Positions 1 to 8,404 of a DNA stretch of 64,000 nucleotides are shown here, piece after piece. The notes under the pieces were generated by a model. The model had not been told where the DNA came from, searched no databases, and saw nothing but the letters and a program-made list of their open reading frames with translations. The number at the start of each line of letters is the position of its first letter. The stretch's first letter is position 1. Where the stretch lies: contig NZ_JBMSDZ010000018.1 in assembly GCF_049445995.1 (NCBI RefSeq), positions 6,443 through 70,442 of the forward strand, read 5' to 3'. This DNA comes from Dyella_A sp049445995. Lineage in GTDB: Bacteria > Pseudomonadota > Gammaproteobacteria > Xanthomonadales > Rhodanobacteraceae. The position numbers were made by a program, and so were the translations under genes.

Positions 1-168
1 GCACCTGCGCCGGCGCCAGCCCCGGCCCGCAGCAATGCTCGGCCGCCGGTGTCGCACATGCCGGCCAGGCCGACCGGCATCAATGCCTCGATGCAGGCCA
101 AGCCCAAGACCGACCTGGAGGCGTTCGAAATGGGCCTCAACCGGTTGAAGGGCGTCGTCGAGCAGTAG
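1..168 (+). CDS. C-terminal end of a phage head protein (5' truncated by window)
   Basis: An open frame enters at base 1 and stops at the TAG at 166-168, giving 55 visible residues. It starts with an Ala-Pro run, then a short charged helix-like end rich in Lys, Leu and Glu. The position directly upstream of the capsid gene would suit a scaffold or other head-assembly protein, but nothing in the visible piece identifies it. Codon use is like the neighbours. No start is in view. Confidence 0.5.
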   Translation, partial: APAPAPAPARSNARPPVSHMPARPTGINASMQAKPKTDLEAFEMGLNRLKGVVEQ

Positions 169-345
169 GCCTTGACAGTCCCTCGCGGTGCGGCACTTTC
201 GCGCCACACCACGCGGCCAGGTGGCCGCACCGCGATAGCTGTACGCCGGGGTCGCTGCCGGTAGCGCTGCAAGAGGGTTCGCGCTCCTCGAACGCGGAGA
301 GAAACGGGCCGAAGGGCCCGCCCTTTCCATTCGAGGACGACGACG

Positions 346-1398
346 ATGCCCGTCAATACCCAGCAGCTGTTGGCCGGTGCCAACTACCAGCTCGAGAGCT
401 ACGCCACCGGCGATCCGGTGGACCAGATCAACACCGCGCACGTCACGCTGAAGTGGTTCATGGACCACAAGCAGCCGGTGATCTTCAGCAACGGCATCTT
501 CAACGAGAAGGTGCGCATCACCAACGACAGCAACTACCAGCGCTACACGGGCGACGACCAGGTCACCTTCAAGCGCAAGGACACCGCGCGCAAGGCGCCG
601 TTCCAGCACTACGAGCAGCACGACGGTTTCACGCTCAACGAGACCGAGCTGGCGAACAACGGCATCGTCATGACCGACGACGACGAGGCCGAGCCCACCC
701 AGGTCGAGAAGACGCAGCTGGTCAGCCTGATCAAGGAAGGATGGACCACGCTGAAGCTGGGCATGCAGGAGAACCTGGCGCTCGACGTGTTGCAGGACGG
801 CTCGCAGTCGAGCAAGGCGTTCCCGGGACTGGACCTGATCGTCGCCACCGATCCGACCACCGGCATCGTCGGCGGACTGGATGCGGCGTCCTACACCTTC
901 TGGCGCAACTACGCCAAGATGGGCATCAGCACCGCCACCGCCGGCACGCTGGTGGATGAGCTGGAAAAGGGCTGGCGCGCCTGCACCCGCTACGGCGGCA
1001 TGCGGCCGGACTTCATCCCCTGCGGCTCGGCGTTCTACGACGCCCTGCGCAAGGACGCCCAGTCGGTGCACTCGGTCAACGTCTACCTGCCCAACGGGCA
1101 GCAGGTGACCATGGACCCAGCCACCAAGGAGATCAAGTGGAACGGCGTCCCGGTGGTCTGGGATCCGGACTTCGATCGCCTGGATGACGTGCTGGGCGTG
1201 ATCACCTACCCCTGGGCGAAGCGCTGCTATTTCCTGCAGTCCAAGGCGATCGTCATGCGCCCCTTCAAGGGCCGCTGGATGATGGTCCGCAAGCCGGAGC
1301 GCGTGTACGACCGCTACACGCACTTCTTCGGCATGACCAACGACTGCGCGATCACCACCAACAAGCGCAACGCCCACGCCGTCTTCTCGATCGCCTGA
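346..1398 (+). CDS. Phage major capsid protein (putative)
   Basis: A 350-residue soluble protein with an acidic N-terminal arm, several Tyr/Trp-rich stretches and a basic C-terminal part, with no signal peptide or membrane segment. Length, position before a small Ala/Gly/Thr-rich protein, and lack of enzyme motifs fit an HK97-fold capsid subunit; in BPP-1 the capsid gene is likewise followed by a small cement gene. The ATG at 346 has GAGG at 333-336. The 177-bp space upstream contains two GC-rich hairpins and a TTGACA at 172-177, but I see no good matching -10, so a promoter there is unproven. The family call rests on context and general character rather than a diagnostic motif. Confidence 0.72.
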   Translation: MPVNTQQLLAGANYQLESYATGDPVDQINTAHVTLKWFMDHKQPVIFSNGIFNEKVRITNDSNYQRYTGDDQVTFKRKDTARKAPFQHYEQHDGFTLNETELANNGIVMTDDDEAEPTQVEKTQLVSLIKEGWTTLKLGMQENLALDVLQDGSQSSKAFPGLDLIVATDPTTGIVGGLDAASYTFWRNYAKMGISTATAGTLVDELEKGWRACTRYGGMRPDFIPCGSAFYDALRKDAQSVHSVNVYLPNGQQVTMDPATKEIKWNGVPVVWDPDFDRLDDVLGVITYPWAKRCYFLQSKAIVMRPFKGRWMMVRKPERVYDRYTHFFGMTNDCAITTNKRNAHAVFSIA

Positions 1399-1419
1399 TC
1401 GGGAGCGGCTCCGCCACGT

Positions 1420-1442
1420 GCCGGCTGCGTCGTGCAGCCGGC
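1420..1442 (+). other. Hairpin between capsid and cement-protein genes
   Basis: A 9-bp perfect stem (GCCGGCTGC with GCAGCCGGC) with a 5-nt loop lies in the 60-bp gap after the capsid stop. No T-run follows, so it is not a classical terminator. It may protect the capsid mRNA 3' end or set the ratio of the two head proteins (inference). Confidence 0.45.
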
Positions 1443-1458
1443 CAAGGAGTAAAAGACC

Positions 1459-1806
1459 ATGAGCAAAGCAATGATCTTGGCCCTGGCCACCGCGCTGGAC
1501 ATCACGGCCACCGGCCCGCAGGCGCCCGTCCTGCTCAACACGTCGCCCTTCGCCGGCGGTCAGGGCAAGAACGCGTTTCTCAATCTGGCCGCGGTGCCGG
1601 CCGGCGGTGGCGTGATCAAGGTGCAGGGCAATCCGACGGCTGGCCCGTCCGCCCCGGCCGATGCCGACGCCAACTGGACCGACATCGTCACCATCGACGC
1701 CAACGCGCCGCTGCGTCAGGAAATCGAGCTGCCGCTGTGGATCCGCACCAACGTCACCACGGTGGGCACCGGCACCCTGACGGCGAACCTCGAAGGGGTT
1801 CAGTAA
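1459..1806 (+). CDS. Putative capsid cement (decoration) protein
   Basis: A 115-residue protein, rich in Ala, Gly, Thr and Val, with alternating hydrophobic pattern typical of a small beta-sandwich and no charged enzymatic motif. It lies directly after the capsid gene, the position of the jelly-roll cement protein of BPP-1-like phages that sits on the outside of the shell. AAGGAG at 1444-1449 stands 9 nt before the ATG. Its TAA stop overlaps the next ATG (TAATG), so the next gene is translationally coupled. The role is inferred from position and size. Confidence 0.6.
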   Translation: MSKAMILALATALDITATGPQAPVLLNTSPFAGGQGKNAFLNLAAVPAGGGVIKVQGNPTAGPSAPADADANWTDIVTIDANAPLRQEIELPLWIRTNVTTVGTGTLTANLEGVQ

Positions 1807-2162
1807 TGGCCGCCGCCAAGCTGTTGTTCGTCACGGGCCTGATCAAGCGCACGCACGAGGCCATCCCGTTCGATGTGCCCGACTACGAGGTGCGCGTCCT
1901 GCAGGAGATCCACGGCGAGGACGACGTGATCGAGTCGGGTGAGCACGAGCTTCCCGCCGGCGATCGCACCGCGGCCAGCGAGTACGCCCGCCTGCTGAAC
2001 AAGTACAAGGGCCACGAGGAGCAGGTCCACAAGTCGTTCCGCTCGGCGCGTGAGCTTGCCCGCATGAGCTGTTTGCCGTTCGACGAGGCGGCCGCACAGG
2101 AGCCGGCCAAGGGCAAGGGCAAGAACGCCCAGAAGGGTCAGGACGGCGGCGAGGACGAGTAA
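1806..2162 (+). CDS. Hypothetical phage head-region protein, 118 aa
   Basis: The start is the ATG that overlaps the TAA of the preceding cement gene. The protein begins with a hydrophobic beta-like stretch, then an acidic middle and a Lys/Gly/Asp-rich, low-complexity tail after about residue 95. No signal peptide, membrane segment or known catalytic motif is visible. A strong intrinsic terminator follows 28 nt after the stop, so this gene ends the capsid transcription unit. It may be a head-completion or minor structural protein, but this cannot be shown from sequence. Confidence 0.7.
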   Translation: MAAAKLLFVTGLIKRTHEAIPFDVPDYEVRVLQEIHGEDDVIESGEHELPAGDRTAASEYARLLNKYKGHEEQVHKSFRSARELARMSCLPFDEAAAQEPAKGKGKNAQKGQDGGEDE

Positions 2163-2189
2163 ACCGCCAGCCCATGCAGTGATTGCCGA

Positions 2190-2220
2190 AACGGCCCGGC
2201 CTGATGGTCGGGCCGTTTTT
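2190..2220 (+). terminator. Intrinsic terminator after the capsid gene group
   Basis: A 9-bp stem (AACGGCCCG at 2190-2198 with CGGGCCGTT at 2209-2217) closes a 10-nt loop and is followed by a run of T. It separates the capsid group from the glycosyltransferase-like gene and could be partly read through, since no clear promoter is visible between 2221 and 2234. Confidence 0.85.
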
Positions 2221-2234
2221 CGTAGAGGAACACC

Positions 2235-2765
2235 ATGCTCGACGTGCACATCATCGTGAGCCCCGACACGCCGCGCGACTGGGTGAGCCAGTGCCTGGAC
2301 AGCGTGCACGAGGCCATTGACCGCGCGGGCTTTGCCATCGCGCTGCACCGGGCTGGATTTGTTCCGGGTCACATTGGACGCGCGCGCGCCGCCGGTTATG
2401 CGATGGGAGTGCATCCCTACGTCACCTGCGTGGATGACGACGATTACCTGCTCCCGCATGCCTTCGAGCAAATGCGCGACGCGATGCTTTCCGGGGTGGC
2501 AGCAGCCTGCACGCCGGAGATCACCCTGCAGAACGGCCACCTGCGCCCGGGCGCCGCACGCCATCACCTGGTGGCCTATCGGCGCGATCGGCTGATCGAT
2601 CACACCGGATGGACGTGCTGCGGCGACGTGGCCCAGCTGAGGGCCGTGGAGACAGACGCGGTCGACCTGCCGTCGGCCGCCTACGTGCACAGGCTCTACG
2701 GCACCAGCAAAGCGCGCGTGATGCGCCGCGCCAACCCTTCCGAATTGGAGTTCGCCCGTGGCTAA
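2235..2765 (+). CDS. Phage-encoded GT-A glycosyltransferase-like protein
   Basis: A 176-residue protein that reads like the nucleotide-sugar half of a family 2 glycosyltransferase: an N-terminal beta strand (VHIIVSP), an alpha-helix with a conserved-looking Arg/Ala face, then a strand ending in four Asp (residues 67-70, CVDDDDYLLP), the place of the DxD metal site. The acceptor half of typical GT2 enzymes is missing or very short. It sits inside the virion gene operon between a terminator and the connector gene, overlapping the latter by 8 bp. It could modify virion proteins, host glycans or phage DNA; the substrate is unknown. RBS GAGG at 2225-2228. Confidence 0.6.
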   Translation: MLDVHIIVSPDTPRDWVSQCLDSVHEAIDRAGFAIALHRAGFVPGHIGRARAAGYAMGVHPYVTCVDDDDYLLPHAFEQMRDAMLSGVAAACTPEITLQNGHLRPGAARHHLVAYRRDRLIDHTGWTCCGDVAQLRAVETDAVDLPSAAYVHRLYGTSKARVMRRANPSELEFARG

Positions 2766-4104
2766 CATCCTGCTGACCGCTTCGCGCTGGACGGACGAAT
2801 CTAACGCATCGCCGCCGGCCTACTGGAACGGTTCGACTTACGAATTTTTCGACCAGTACGACAGTGGCATTGCGCCAGCGATTTCTGCCGTGGCGAACGC
2901 TGGCGACGAGGTCTCGTTCTCACTCGACATCAAGGTTCCAGGAGCCAGTGGATTCACCAACACTGCCCAGCTGAAGGTCAACGGGGTAGCCGTATGGACG
3001 CAGGACGTCAGCGCGGTCGGAACGTTCTCTTTCACATCGGCGGCGCTTGCCGCCGGCGATGCTGTCGAATTCACGCTGTTTTCGGATTATGGTCCGATTT
3101 ACAAAATCGATGCCGTACTGACACCGACGCCAGACCCTGCCGCGACCGACGAAACACTGGTGGTGGCCAGCAACACCACGAACAACCCGGTGACTACCGG
3201 GGTGACGCAGCAAGGGTCACCGGTCACTCCCGACAGCCTGGCCATCGCCACGCAGCCGCTGCACGGCAGTGCCGCGGTACAGGCCGGCGCCATCATCTAC
3301 ACCCCGGCCGCCGGCTACGTGGGCGCGGACAGCTTCACGTACACCGGCACCGTGGCCGGAACGGTGAGCACGCCCGGCACGGTCACGATCGACGTGCAGA
3401 CGAACTTCAACTGCGATTGCGACGACGATCACCCAACCGAGACGCTGGCCGACATCCGCACCTACCTGATGGTGCGGCTCGGATTCGCGGCCATGCTGGC
3501 CTCGCCGCCGCCGGGTATGACCGAGCTGCTGAACAGCTTCGCGATCGAGGCGCAGAACCTGCTCTACCACCGCTTCCGCATGCTTCGCCTCGAGCGCTGG
3601 TTCACGTGGCAGCTGCAGCAGGGCGTGCGCTTCTACGATCTGGCGGCGAGCCTGTACGCCTGCACGAAGAAGCTGGACCCGTCGCGGGTGCGCTGGGTGG
3701 GTATCTCGCTGGGCGACAGCGTGTGGCGACCGCTGGCCTGCGGTATCGAGCCGACGCGCTACATGGCCAACCTGGTCGGCATCCCAGACAGCTACGAGAT
3801 TCGGCAGTGCATCGAGGTGTTCCCGCCGCCGTCGGACAGCACCTGGCGCCTGCGCATCAAGGGCGACTTCGGCCTGCTTCCGTTTGCCGCGGACACCGAC
3901 GTGACCACGATCGACCCACAGGCGATCAAGCTGCACGCGCTGGCCTATGCGAAAGCCCATTACCAGCAGCCCGATGCGGCCAACCACATGACCGCACTGA
4001 CCACGTTCCTGGGCGACCTGACCGCATCCACGCACCTGACCAAGCGCTATATCCCCGGCGAGACCGTGGCGCAGCCGGCGATCCGTCCGAAGGTGGTGAC
4101 CTGA
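2758..4104 (+). CDS. Connector/tail adaptor protein with N-terminal Ig-like domains
   Basis: A 448-residue protein starting at GTG 2758, within the end of the preceding gene, with TTGGAG upstream. Residues 1-123 form a Ser/Thr/Ala-rich beta-sandwich; about 128-215 resemble a bacterial Ig/cadherin-like repeat with the hallmark YTPAAGYVGADSFTYT. A short Cys/Asp-rich linker (CDCDDD) then leads to a helical C-terminal part of about 225 residues that resembles tubular or adaptor proteins bridging portal and tail in podoviruses. The stop overlaps the next start (TGATG). The Ig-like additions are probably exposed on the virion surface; the adaptor assignment is moderate. Confidence 0.6.
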   Translation: MANILLTASRWTDESNASPPAYWNGSTYEFFDQYDSGIAPAISAVANAGDEVSFSLDIKVPGASGFTNTAQLKVNGVAVWTQDVSAVGTFSFTSAALAAGDAVEFTLFSDYGPIYKIDAVLTPTPDPAATDETLVVASNTTNNPVTTGVTQQGSPVTPDSLAIATQPLHGSAAVQAGAIIYTPAAGYVGADSFTYTGTVAGTVSTPGTVTIDVQTNFNCDCDDDHPTETLADIRTYLMVRLGFAAMLASPPPGMTELLNSFAIEAQNLLYHRFRMLRLERWFTWQLQQGVRFYDLAASLYACTKKLDPSRVRWVGISLGDSVWRPLACGIEPTRYMANLVGIPDSYEIRQCIEVFPPPSDSTWRLRIKGDFGLLPFAADTDVTTIDPQAIKLHALAYAKAHYQQPDAANHMTALTTFLGDLTASTHLTKRYIPGETVAQPAIRPKVVT

Positions 4105-4877
4105 TGGCCCGCCGCGTTCCGATCGGATCGTTCAATACAGGCATCACGCGACTGCGCGAAAAGGGTGGCGCGCGTCCCGATTCGCTATATGACCTGGTGA
4201 ACGGCTACATCAACGCCGCCGGCGCACCGGTCAGCCGGTTCGGCACGCGCGTGCAGCACACGCTTCCGGCTGGTACGAAAGGGCTGTGCATCTTCAAGGG
4301 CAAGCGGCACGTGTTCGCGATGTCGGCGATCGACCCGGGCAGCACCGACTACGTGGTCGACATCCTGATCCACCCGGACCCGGCTTTCGCCGGCACGCTG
4401 GTGGCGATCCACTTCGCCAAGCCGTTCCTAGGCTATCTGTACGTGGTCGCCGAATTCAGCGACGGGAAGGTGTTCCACTACTACCTCGAGGCGAACAACG
4501 CCTGGCAGGCCAGCACGTTCTACAAGATCGGCGACACCGTGCGGCCGACGACGATCAACGGGTTCGTCTACACACCCACCAGCCAGAGCAACCCGCCGGC
4601 GTGGTCGCCGGATACCACGTATGCGATCGGCGACGTGGTGCAGCCGTCGCAGTACAACGGCTACGAATACACCGTGGTCGACGCCACTGGCTCGCCCGCC
4701 AAGTCGGGCAGTTCCGAGCCTAACTGGACGGCATCCAGCGGCGCGCTGGTCTACGACGACAGCTCGGGCACGACGGCCCCAGCCAGCACCACCGCCGCCT
4801 CGACTGGCCACGACAGCGCCCGCTACGGCAACTTGATCGGCGCCAAGACCTACAAGACCGACGGGAGCACGCCATGA
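4104..4877 (+). CDS. Phage tail/stabilisation protein, N-terminal component with two WxxxxxY repeats
   Basis: A 257-residue protein whose first 90 residues (RVPIGSFNTGI..., then a Gly/Thr-rich beta pattern) look like the N-terminal blade of a P22 gp10-type or tail-tube-B-type beta-propeller protein. Two tandem repeats follow: AWQASTFYKIGDTVRP... and AWSPDTTYAIGDVVQP..., each with Trp, Tyr and Gly-Asp, a pattern common in phage carbohydrate-binding modules. It overlaps the next gene by ATGA. The third copy of the repeat (AWESGKTYPPGSLVVP) starts the next protein, so the two genes look like one ancestral gene split at the stop/start overlap. Confidence 0.6.
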   Translation: MARRVPIGSFNTGITRLREKGGARPDSLYDLVNGYINAAGAPVSRFGTRVQHTLPAGTKGLCIFKGKRHVFAMSAIDPGSTDYVVDILIHPDPAFAGTLVAIHFAKPFLGYLYVVAEFSDGKVFHYYLEANNAWQASTFYKIGDTVRPTTINGFVYTPTSQSNPPAWSPDTTYAIGDVVQPSQYNGYEYTVVDATGSPAKSGSSEPNWTASSGALVYDDSSGTTAPASTTAASTGHDSARYGNLIGAKTYKTDGSTP

Positions 4878-6700
4878 CGGCCATCCCTGCCTGGGAATCG
4901 GGCAAGACCTACCCGCCGGGCTCACTGGTCGTTCCGGCCAGCGGCACCATCACGGTCGCCTCGCAGCCGACCAACGCCGATTTCGAGTCGGGCAGCCTGA
5001 CCGGCTGGACCGACGAAGGCACGCTGTTCGCGATCTCCAGCTTCGATCCGTACTCGGGCACCTACGTGGCCAACGCCTCGGGCGGCGGTACCGATCGGCT
5101 GGTTTCCGACACGATCATCCCATGCACCCCTGGCGACATGGTTACCGTGACTGCGTTCGCCAAGCTGACCAACAACGGCACGGATGACCTTGGCGCGCAG
5201 ACGAACATCATCTGGGTGGACGGTACCGGCACGCCGGTCGGGACCGCGTCGCTCGGAAACCTGATCTATGGGACGGGTGGCTTCTGGACTGCCTCCACCT
5301 GCTCCGACCGCGTGCCCGATGGCGCTACCGGGTTCAAGGTGGGTCTGGGTGTCAACACGGGATCGCACGGCGGCAGCGTGGCGTTCGATCACGTGTATGT
5401 CAGCTACGTCTACGCCGGTCCGCCGCTGGGCATCGCGTACAAGGCCGTGCAGGCGGCCTCGGGCAAGTCGGGAAGCACCGAGCCGGCCTGGCCCGGCGTA
5501 CTTGGCGAAACGGTGGTGGACAACCAGGTCACCTGGGAAGCCGTGGTCGCCACGCGGCTGGTGTGGAAGGCCTCCCCGATCATGACGTCGGGCGCGACCG
5601 AGCCCACCTGGCCGACAGCCACGGGAGCCAGCGTGCGCGACGGCACCATCGACTGGGTCGCCTCCACCGCGCAGATCACCGACACCAACTGCCCACAATC
5701 GAAGATCGTGCAGATCGCCGCCGGCAAGGTGTACGCCGGCGACGACGACATCGTGCGCTACAGCGCGACAGTCAACCCGAAAGACTGGTCGACGGCCGAT
5801 GACGCCGGCTTCCTGCCGTTCGGCATGAACACCTACGGGTCGAACCCCGTTGCGGCCATGGACCTGTACCGATCGAACCTGGTGCCGTTCAATGCCGAAG
5901 GCTTCCAGATGTGGCAGGTCGACACCGATCCGGCGAACAGCTCGCTGCTGGACGCCATGCCGCTGGCCTGCAACTACCGTCGTGCCACGTCGCCGGTATC
6001 CACCGATTTGCTGTTCCTGACTTCAGAGGGCGTTCGATCCGTTGGCATCGCAGCAGCATCGACGAATCTCGAGGCTGGTGATGTCGGCATGCCGATTGAT
6101 GACCTGGTGCTTCCCTACCTGGAATCGCTCGCCTCCGATGATGATCCGCTGGCGACCTACCTGCCGGCGCTCGGCCAGTACTGGCTTGCCTTCCCCATTG
6201 CCGGGCCGCCTGAATCGACCGAAGTTTTCGTCTACACCATCAACAGGGTAGGGCAGGCCGGAAAGTGGAGCCGCTACCTGTTCCCGTTCCGGATCGACAA
6301 CTTCGCGACTCAGGACAAGACGCTACTGATTCGAAGCGGCGATGACGTGCTGGCCTACGACAGCACCGCGGTGACCGACTACGCCAGCGATCCGCGCGAG
6401 GTCACCTTCGGCGGCATCGTGCAGACGCCGTGGCTCGACATGGGGCCGCCGGGCGAGAACAAGATGCTGGTCGGCTTCGACCTGGTGGCGGTCGGCTCGC
6501 CCAGCGTGGCGATCGGTTACGACCAGTCGAACACCGGTACTTTCACGACGGACTTCGCGGTACCGCCCGACACCGTGCCGGGGATGATCATCCCGCTGCC
6601 GGTGGTCGCCCCCAGCATGAGCGTGCGCATCACCTTCGCCGGTGGTTCGAAGTGGAAGCTGCAGGGGATCAACCTGTACGTCGAGGACCTGGGCACATGA
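4874..6700 (+). CDS. Phage tail / DNA-stabilisation-type beta-propeller protein with carbohydrate-binding-like domain
   Basis: A 608-residue protein. Residues 5-25 carry the third AW...Y..G repeat. About 35-175 look like a jelly-roll CBM4/9-type module (FESGSLTGW... and a C-terminal FDHVYVSY strand). Two short EPAWP/EPTWP repeats follow. From about 270 on the protein resembles P22 gp10-type packaged-DNA stabilisation proteins (VYAGDDDIVRYSATVNPKDW, LVPFNAEGFQMWQV), thought to sit under the portal as tail hub. ATGA overlap with the upstream gene indicates coupled translation. The glycan-binding module on a tail hub suggests surface contact with host polysaccharide (inference). Confidence 0.65.
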   Translation: MTAIPAWESGKTYPPGSLVVPASGTITVASQPTNADFESGSLTGWTDEGTLFAISSFDPYSGTYVANASGGGTDRLVSDTIIPCTPGDMVTVTAFAKLTNNGTDDLGAQTNIIWVDGTGTPVGTASLGNLIYGTGGFWTASTCSDRVPDGATGFKVGLGVNTGSHGGSVAFDHVYVSYVYAGPPLGIAYKAVQAASGKSGSTEPAWPGVLGETVVDNQVTWEAVVATRLVWKASPIMTSGATEPTWPTATGASVRDGTIDWVASTAQITDTNCPQSKIVQIAAGKVYAGDDDIVRYSATVNPKDWSTADDAGFLPFGMNTYGSNPVAAMDLYRSNLVPFNAEGFQMWQVDTDPANSSLLDAMPLACNYRRATSPVSTDLLFLTSEGVRSVGIAAASTNLEAGDVGMPIDDLVLPYLESLASDDDPLATYLPALGQYWLAFPIAGPPESTEVFVYTINRVGQAGKWSRYLFPFRIDNFATQDKTLLIRSGDDVLAYDSTAVTDYASDPREVTFGGIVQTPWLDMGPPGENKMLVGFDLVAVGSPSVAIGYDQSNTGTFTTDFAVPPDTVPGMIIPLPVVAPSMSVRITFAGGSKWKLQGINLYVEDLGT

Positions 6701-6770
6701 CCGCGCCGCGCGCCTTGATCCTCTCCGCGACTGCCCGATGCTGCCGGCGTTCCCTGAGCGAGGTTGCACC

Positions 6771-7247
6771 GTGACGCCTGAGCATGAAATCGAGCTGTTC
6801 CGGTGGGCGGCCCGCGGCGACGAGGCGGCGGCACACTTCCTGAAGGCGATCACGGACGCTGCGCATGCGTGGGACGACGTGGTCGATGCCGATGTGCCGC
6901 TGGACCGCTGCGCAATCCATGAGGCGTTCCGCGCGCTGGTGCTGGTGGTTCCGGCGAACCGCTTCTACCGACTGCACCGCGACAGCCTCGAGCCGCTGAT
7001 CCAGCAGGCGGCGATCAACTGGCTGGTGGCGACCGACATCGAGCGCGAGCCCGGCGGCGCCATGCACGTGGCCTACATCCTGCGCTCGTCCTACATCGAC
7101 CTGGTGGCGCACGTCGCGCTGCTGACCGGCGGCCCGGACTGGGCGCGCTCGGTGTGCCGCCACGTGCGCGAAATGAACCAGTCGGAGACGTTCGACGACT
7201 ACCTGACCAACCTTGACCGCGAGCGCGCGGCACGCGGGGAGGGCTGA
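6771..7247 (+). CDS. Hypothetical phage structural-region protein, 158 aa
   Basis: The GTG at 6771 is chosen because GCGAGG lies just upstream; an in-frame ATG at 6738 is the alternative but has no ribosome-binding site. The product is mostly helical, with many Ala, Leu, Arg and Asp and no signal peptide or membrane segment. It lies between the tail-hub gene and the internal virion proteins, and its stop is 3 nt before the next ATG. I do not recognise a family; a virion-assembly or ejection-related role is only suggested by position. Confidence 0.7.
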   Translation: MTPEHEIELFRWAARGDEAAAHFLKAITDAAHAWDDVVDADVPLDRCAIHEAFRALVLVVPANRFYRLHRDSLEPLIQQAAINWLVATDIEREPGGAMHVAYILRSSYIDLVAHVALLTGGPDWARSVCRHVREMNQSETFDDYLTNLDRERAARGEG

Positions 7248-7250
7248 CCG

Positions 7251-7874
7251 ATGGGCATGTGTGGTGGCAGCAACAACGCGGCGAAGCAGGCGCAGGCGAA
7301 CGAGGACGCGCGCAATCGCCAGATCGCGGACTCGACGGCGCAGATCAATGCGATCTTCGACAACCCGGCGCGCACGGGCGCATACGACCAGCTCGCCAGC
7401 GACACGACGAAGTACTACACCGACCAGCTGAACCGGCAGAAAGCGATCAACGACCGGCAGCTGAAGTTCACGCTGGCCCGCGGCGGCCAGGTCGGTGGCA
7501 GCGTGCAGTCGGATCTCGGTGCGCGGGCTGGCCGTGACTACCTGAACGGCGTGCTCGAGGCGACGCGCCGCGGCAATGCGGCCGGCGCCGCGCTGCGGTC
7601 GCAGGACGAACAGTCGCGCGCCAACCTGATCGCTGCTGCGCAGGGCGGCCTGGACGCCACCAGTGCCGCCTCGCAGGCTGCCGGCGCGCTGCGGACGAAC
7701 CTGCAATCGGGGCAGGCCGGTGCGACCGCGAACGCCTTCGGGGATGCCTTCGGTGACTTCGCCAACATCTACCAGCGCAGCCAGGACGCCAAGGCGCTGC
7801 GCGACGGCTATGCCACGGGCGCCGGCCTGTACCAGCCGGGCTTCGGTGCTGGCGGCGTACCGAGGGGATACTGA
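7251..7874 (+). CDS. Internal virion (ejection) protein, small component 1
   Basis: A 207-residue protein starting MGMCGG, followed by long Ala/Gln/Arg-rich helices with little hydrophobic core and a Gly/Ala-rich C-terminus. This character, together with GGGGAGGG at 7236-7243 and position ahead of two similar proteins and a very long one, matches the set of internal or ejection proteins podoviruses inject with their DNA. Exact counterparts in T7 or P22 cannot be assigned from sequence. Its TGA overlaps the ATG of the sulfotransferase-like gene (TGATG). Confidence 0.6.
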   Translation: MGMCGGSNNAAKQAQANEDARNRQIADSTAQINAIFDNPARTGAYDQLASDTTKYYTDQLNRQKAINDRQLKFTLARGGQVGGSVQSDLGARAGRDYLNGVLEATRRGNAAGAALRSQDEQSRANLIAAAQGGLDATSAASQAAGALRTNLQSGQAGATANAFGDAFGDFANIYQRSQDAKALRDGYATGAGLYQPGFGAGGVPRGY

Positions 7875-8401
7875 TGGTGATCGAGCGCGTCCCACTGGAA
7901 TTCATCGTGCTGGGCCTTCCGCGCTCGGGTACCACGTGGCTGGCCAACTGGCTGACGACCGACGACACGCTGTGCCTGCACGACCCATTCGCCCTGGGCA
8001 TGCCCGAGACGTGGCCGCTCGACAAGCGCCTGCGCGGCATCAGCTGCACGGCCGCAGCCCTGATGCGCCGCTGGCTCTCCGGCTACTGCTGTCCGATCGC
8101 CGTGATTGAGCGCCATCCGTCCGACTGTGACCGCAGCCTGCAGCGCCTCGGCCTGCAGGACACCGCGCTGTATGCAGACGCCTTGGTGCACGCCCCGGGC
8201 CGGCGCTTTCGTTTCGAGGATCTATGGAACGAGGAAGCCGCCGAGCAGCTTTGGAAGTACCTGCTGCCGACCACGGCGTTCGACCGCACCCGGTATCGGC
8301 TGCTTCGATCCATGCGCATCGAGCCGGCGCGGCTCGACGATTTCAACTACCAGGTGATGCTGCAGCTGCTGAGCGGCGGCCTGTTTGAAGGGAGGCTCTG
8401 A
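7874..8401 (+). CDS. Phage-encoded sulfotransferase-like protein
   Basis: A 175-residue protein with the PAPS-binding signature of sulfotransferases near the N-terminus: LGLPRSGTTWLANWL, with the 5'-phosphosulfate loop at residues 15-22. The second signature, R..P.D...S, appears as R80, D84 and S88 in ERHPSDCDRS, matching the 3'-phosphate-binding segment. At 175 residues it is shorter than most sulfotransferases (about 250-300), so it is a minimal or reduced form. It is translationally coupled to ejection protein genes on both sides. The substrate is unknown; virion protein, host surface glycan or lipid are all possible. Confidence 0.68.
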   Translation: MVIERVPLEFIVLGLPRSGTTWLANWLTTDDTLCLHDPFALGMPETWPLDKRLRGISCTAAALMRRWLSGYCCPIAVIERHPSDCDRSLQRLGLQDTALYADALVHAPGRRFRFEDLWNEEAAEQLWKYLLPTTAFDRTRYRLLRSMRIEPARLDDFNYQVMLQLLSGGLFEGRL

Positions 8402-8404
8402 CCC

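Noticed and set aside
172..200. Phage promoter with TTGACA at 172-177
   Set aside because: The matching -10 at 17-bp spacing is ACTTTC, too far from consensus to list as a promoter.
4860..4880. Programmed -1 frameshift joining the two tail-hub genes
   Set aside because: No slippery heptamer at the ATGA overlap; re-initiation is the simpler explanation.
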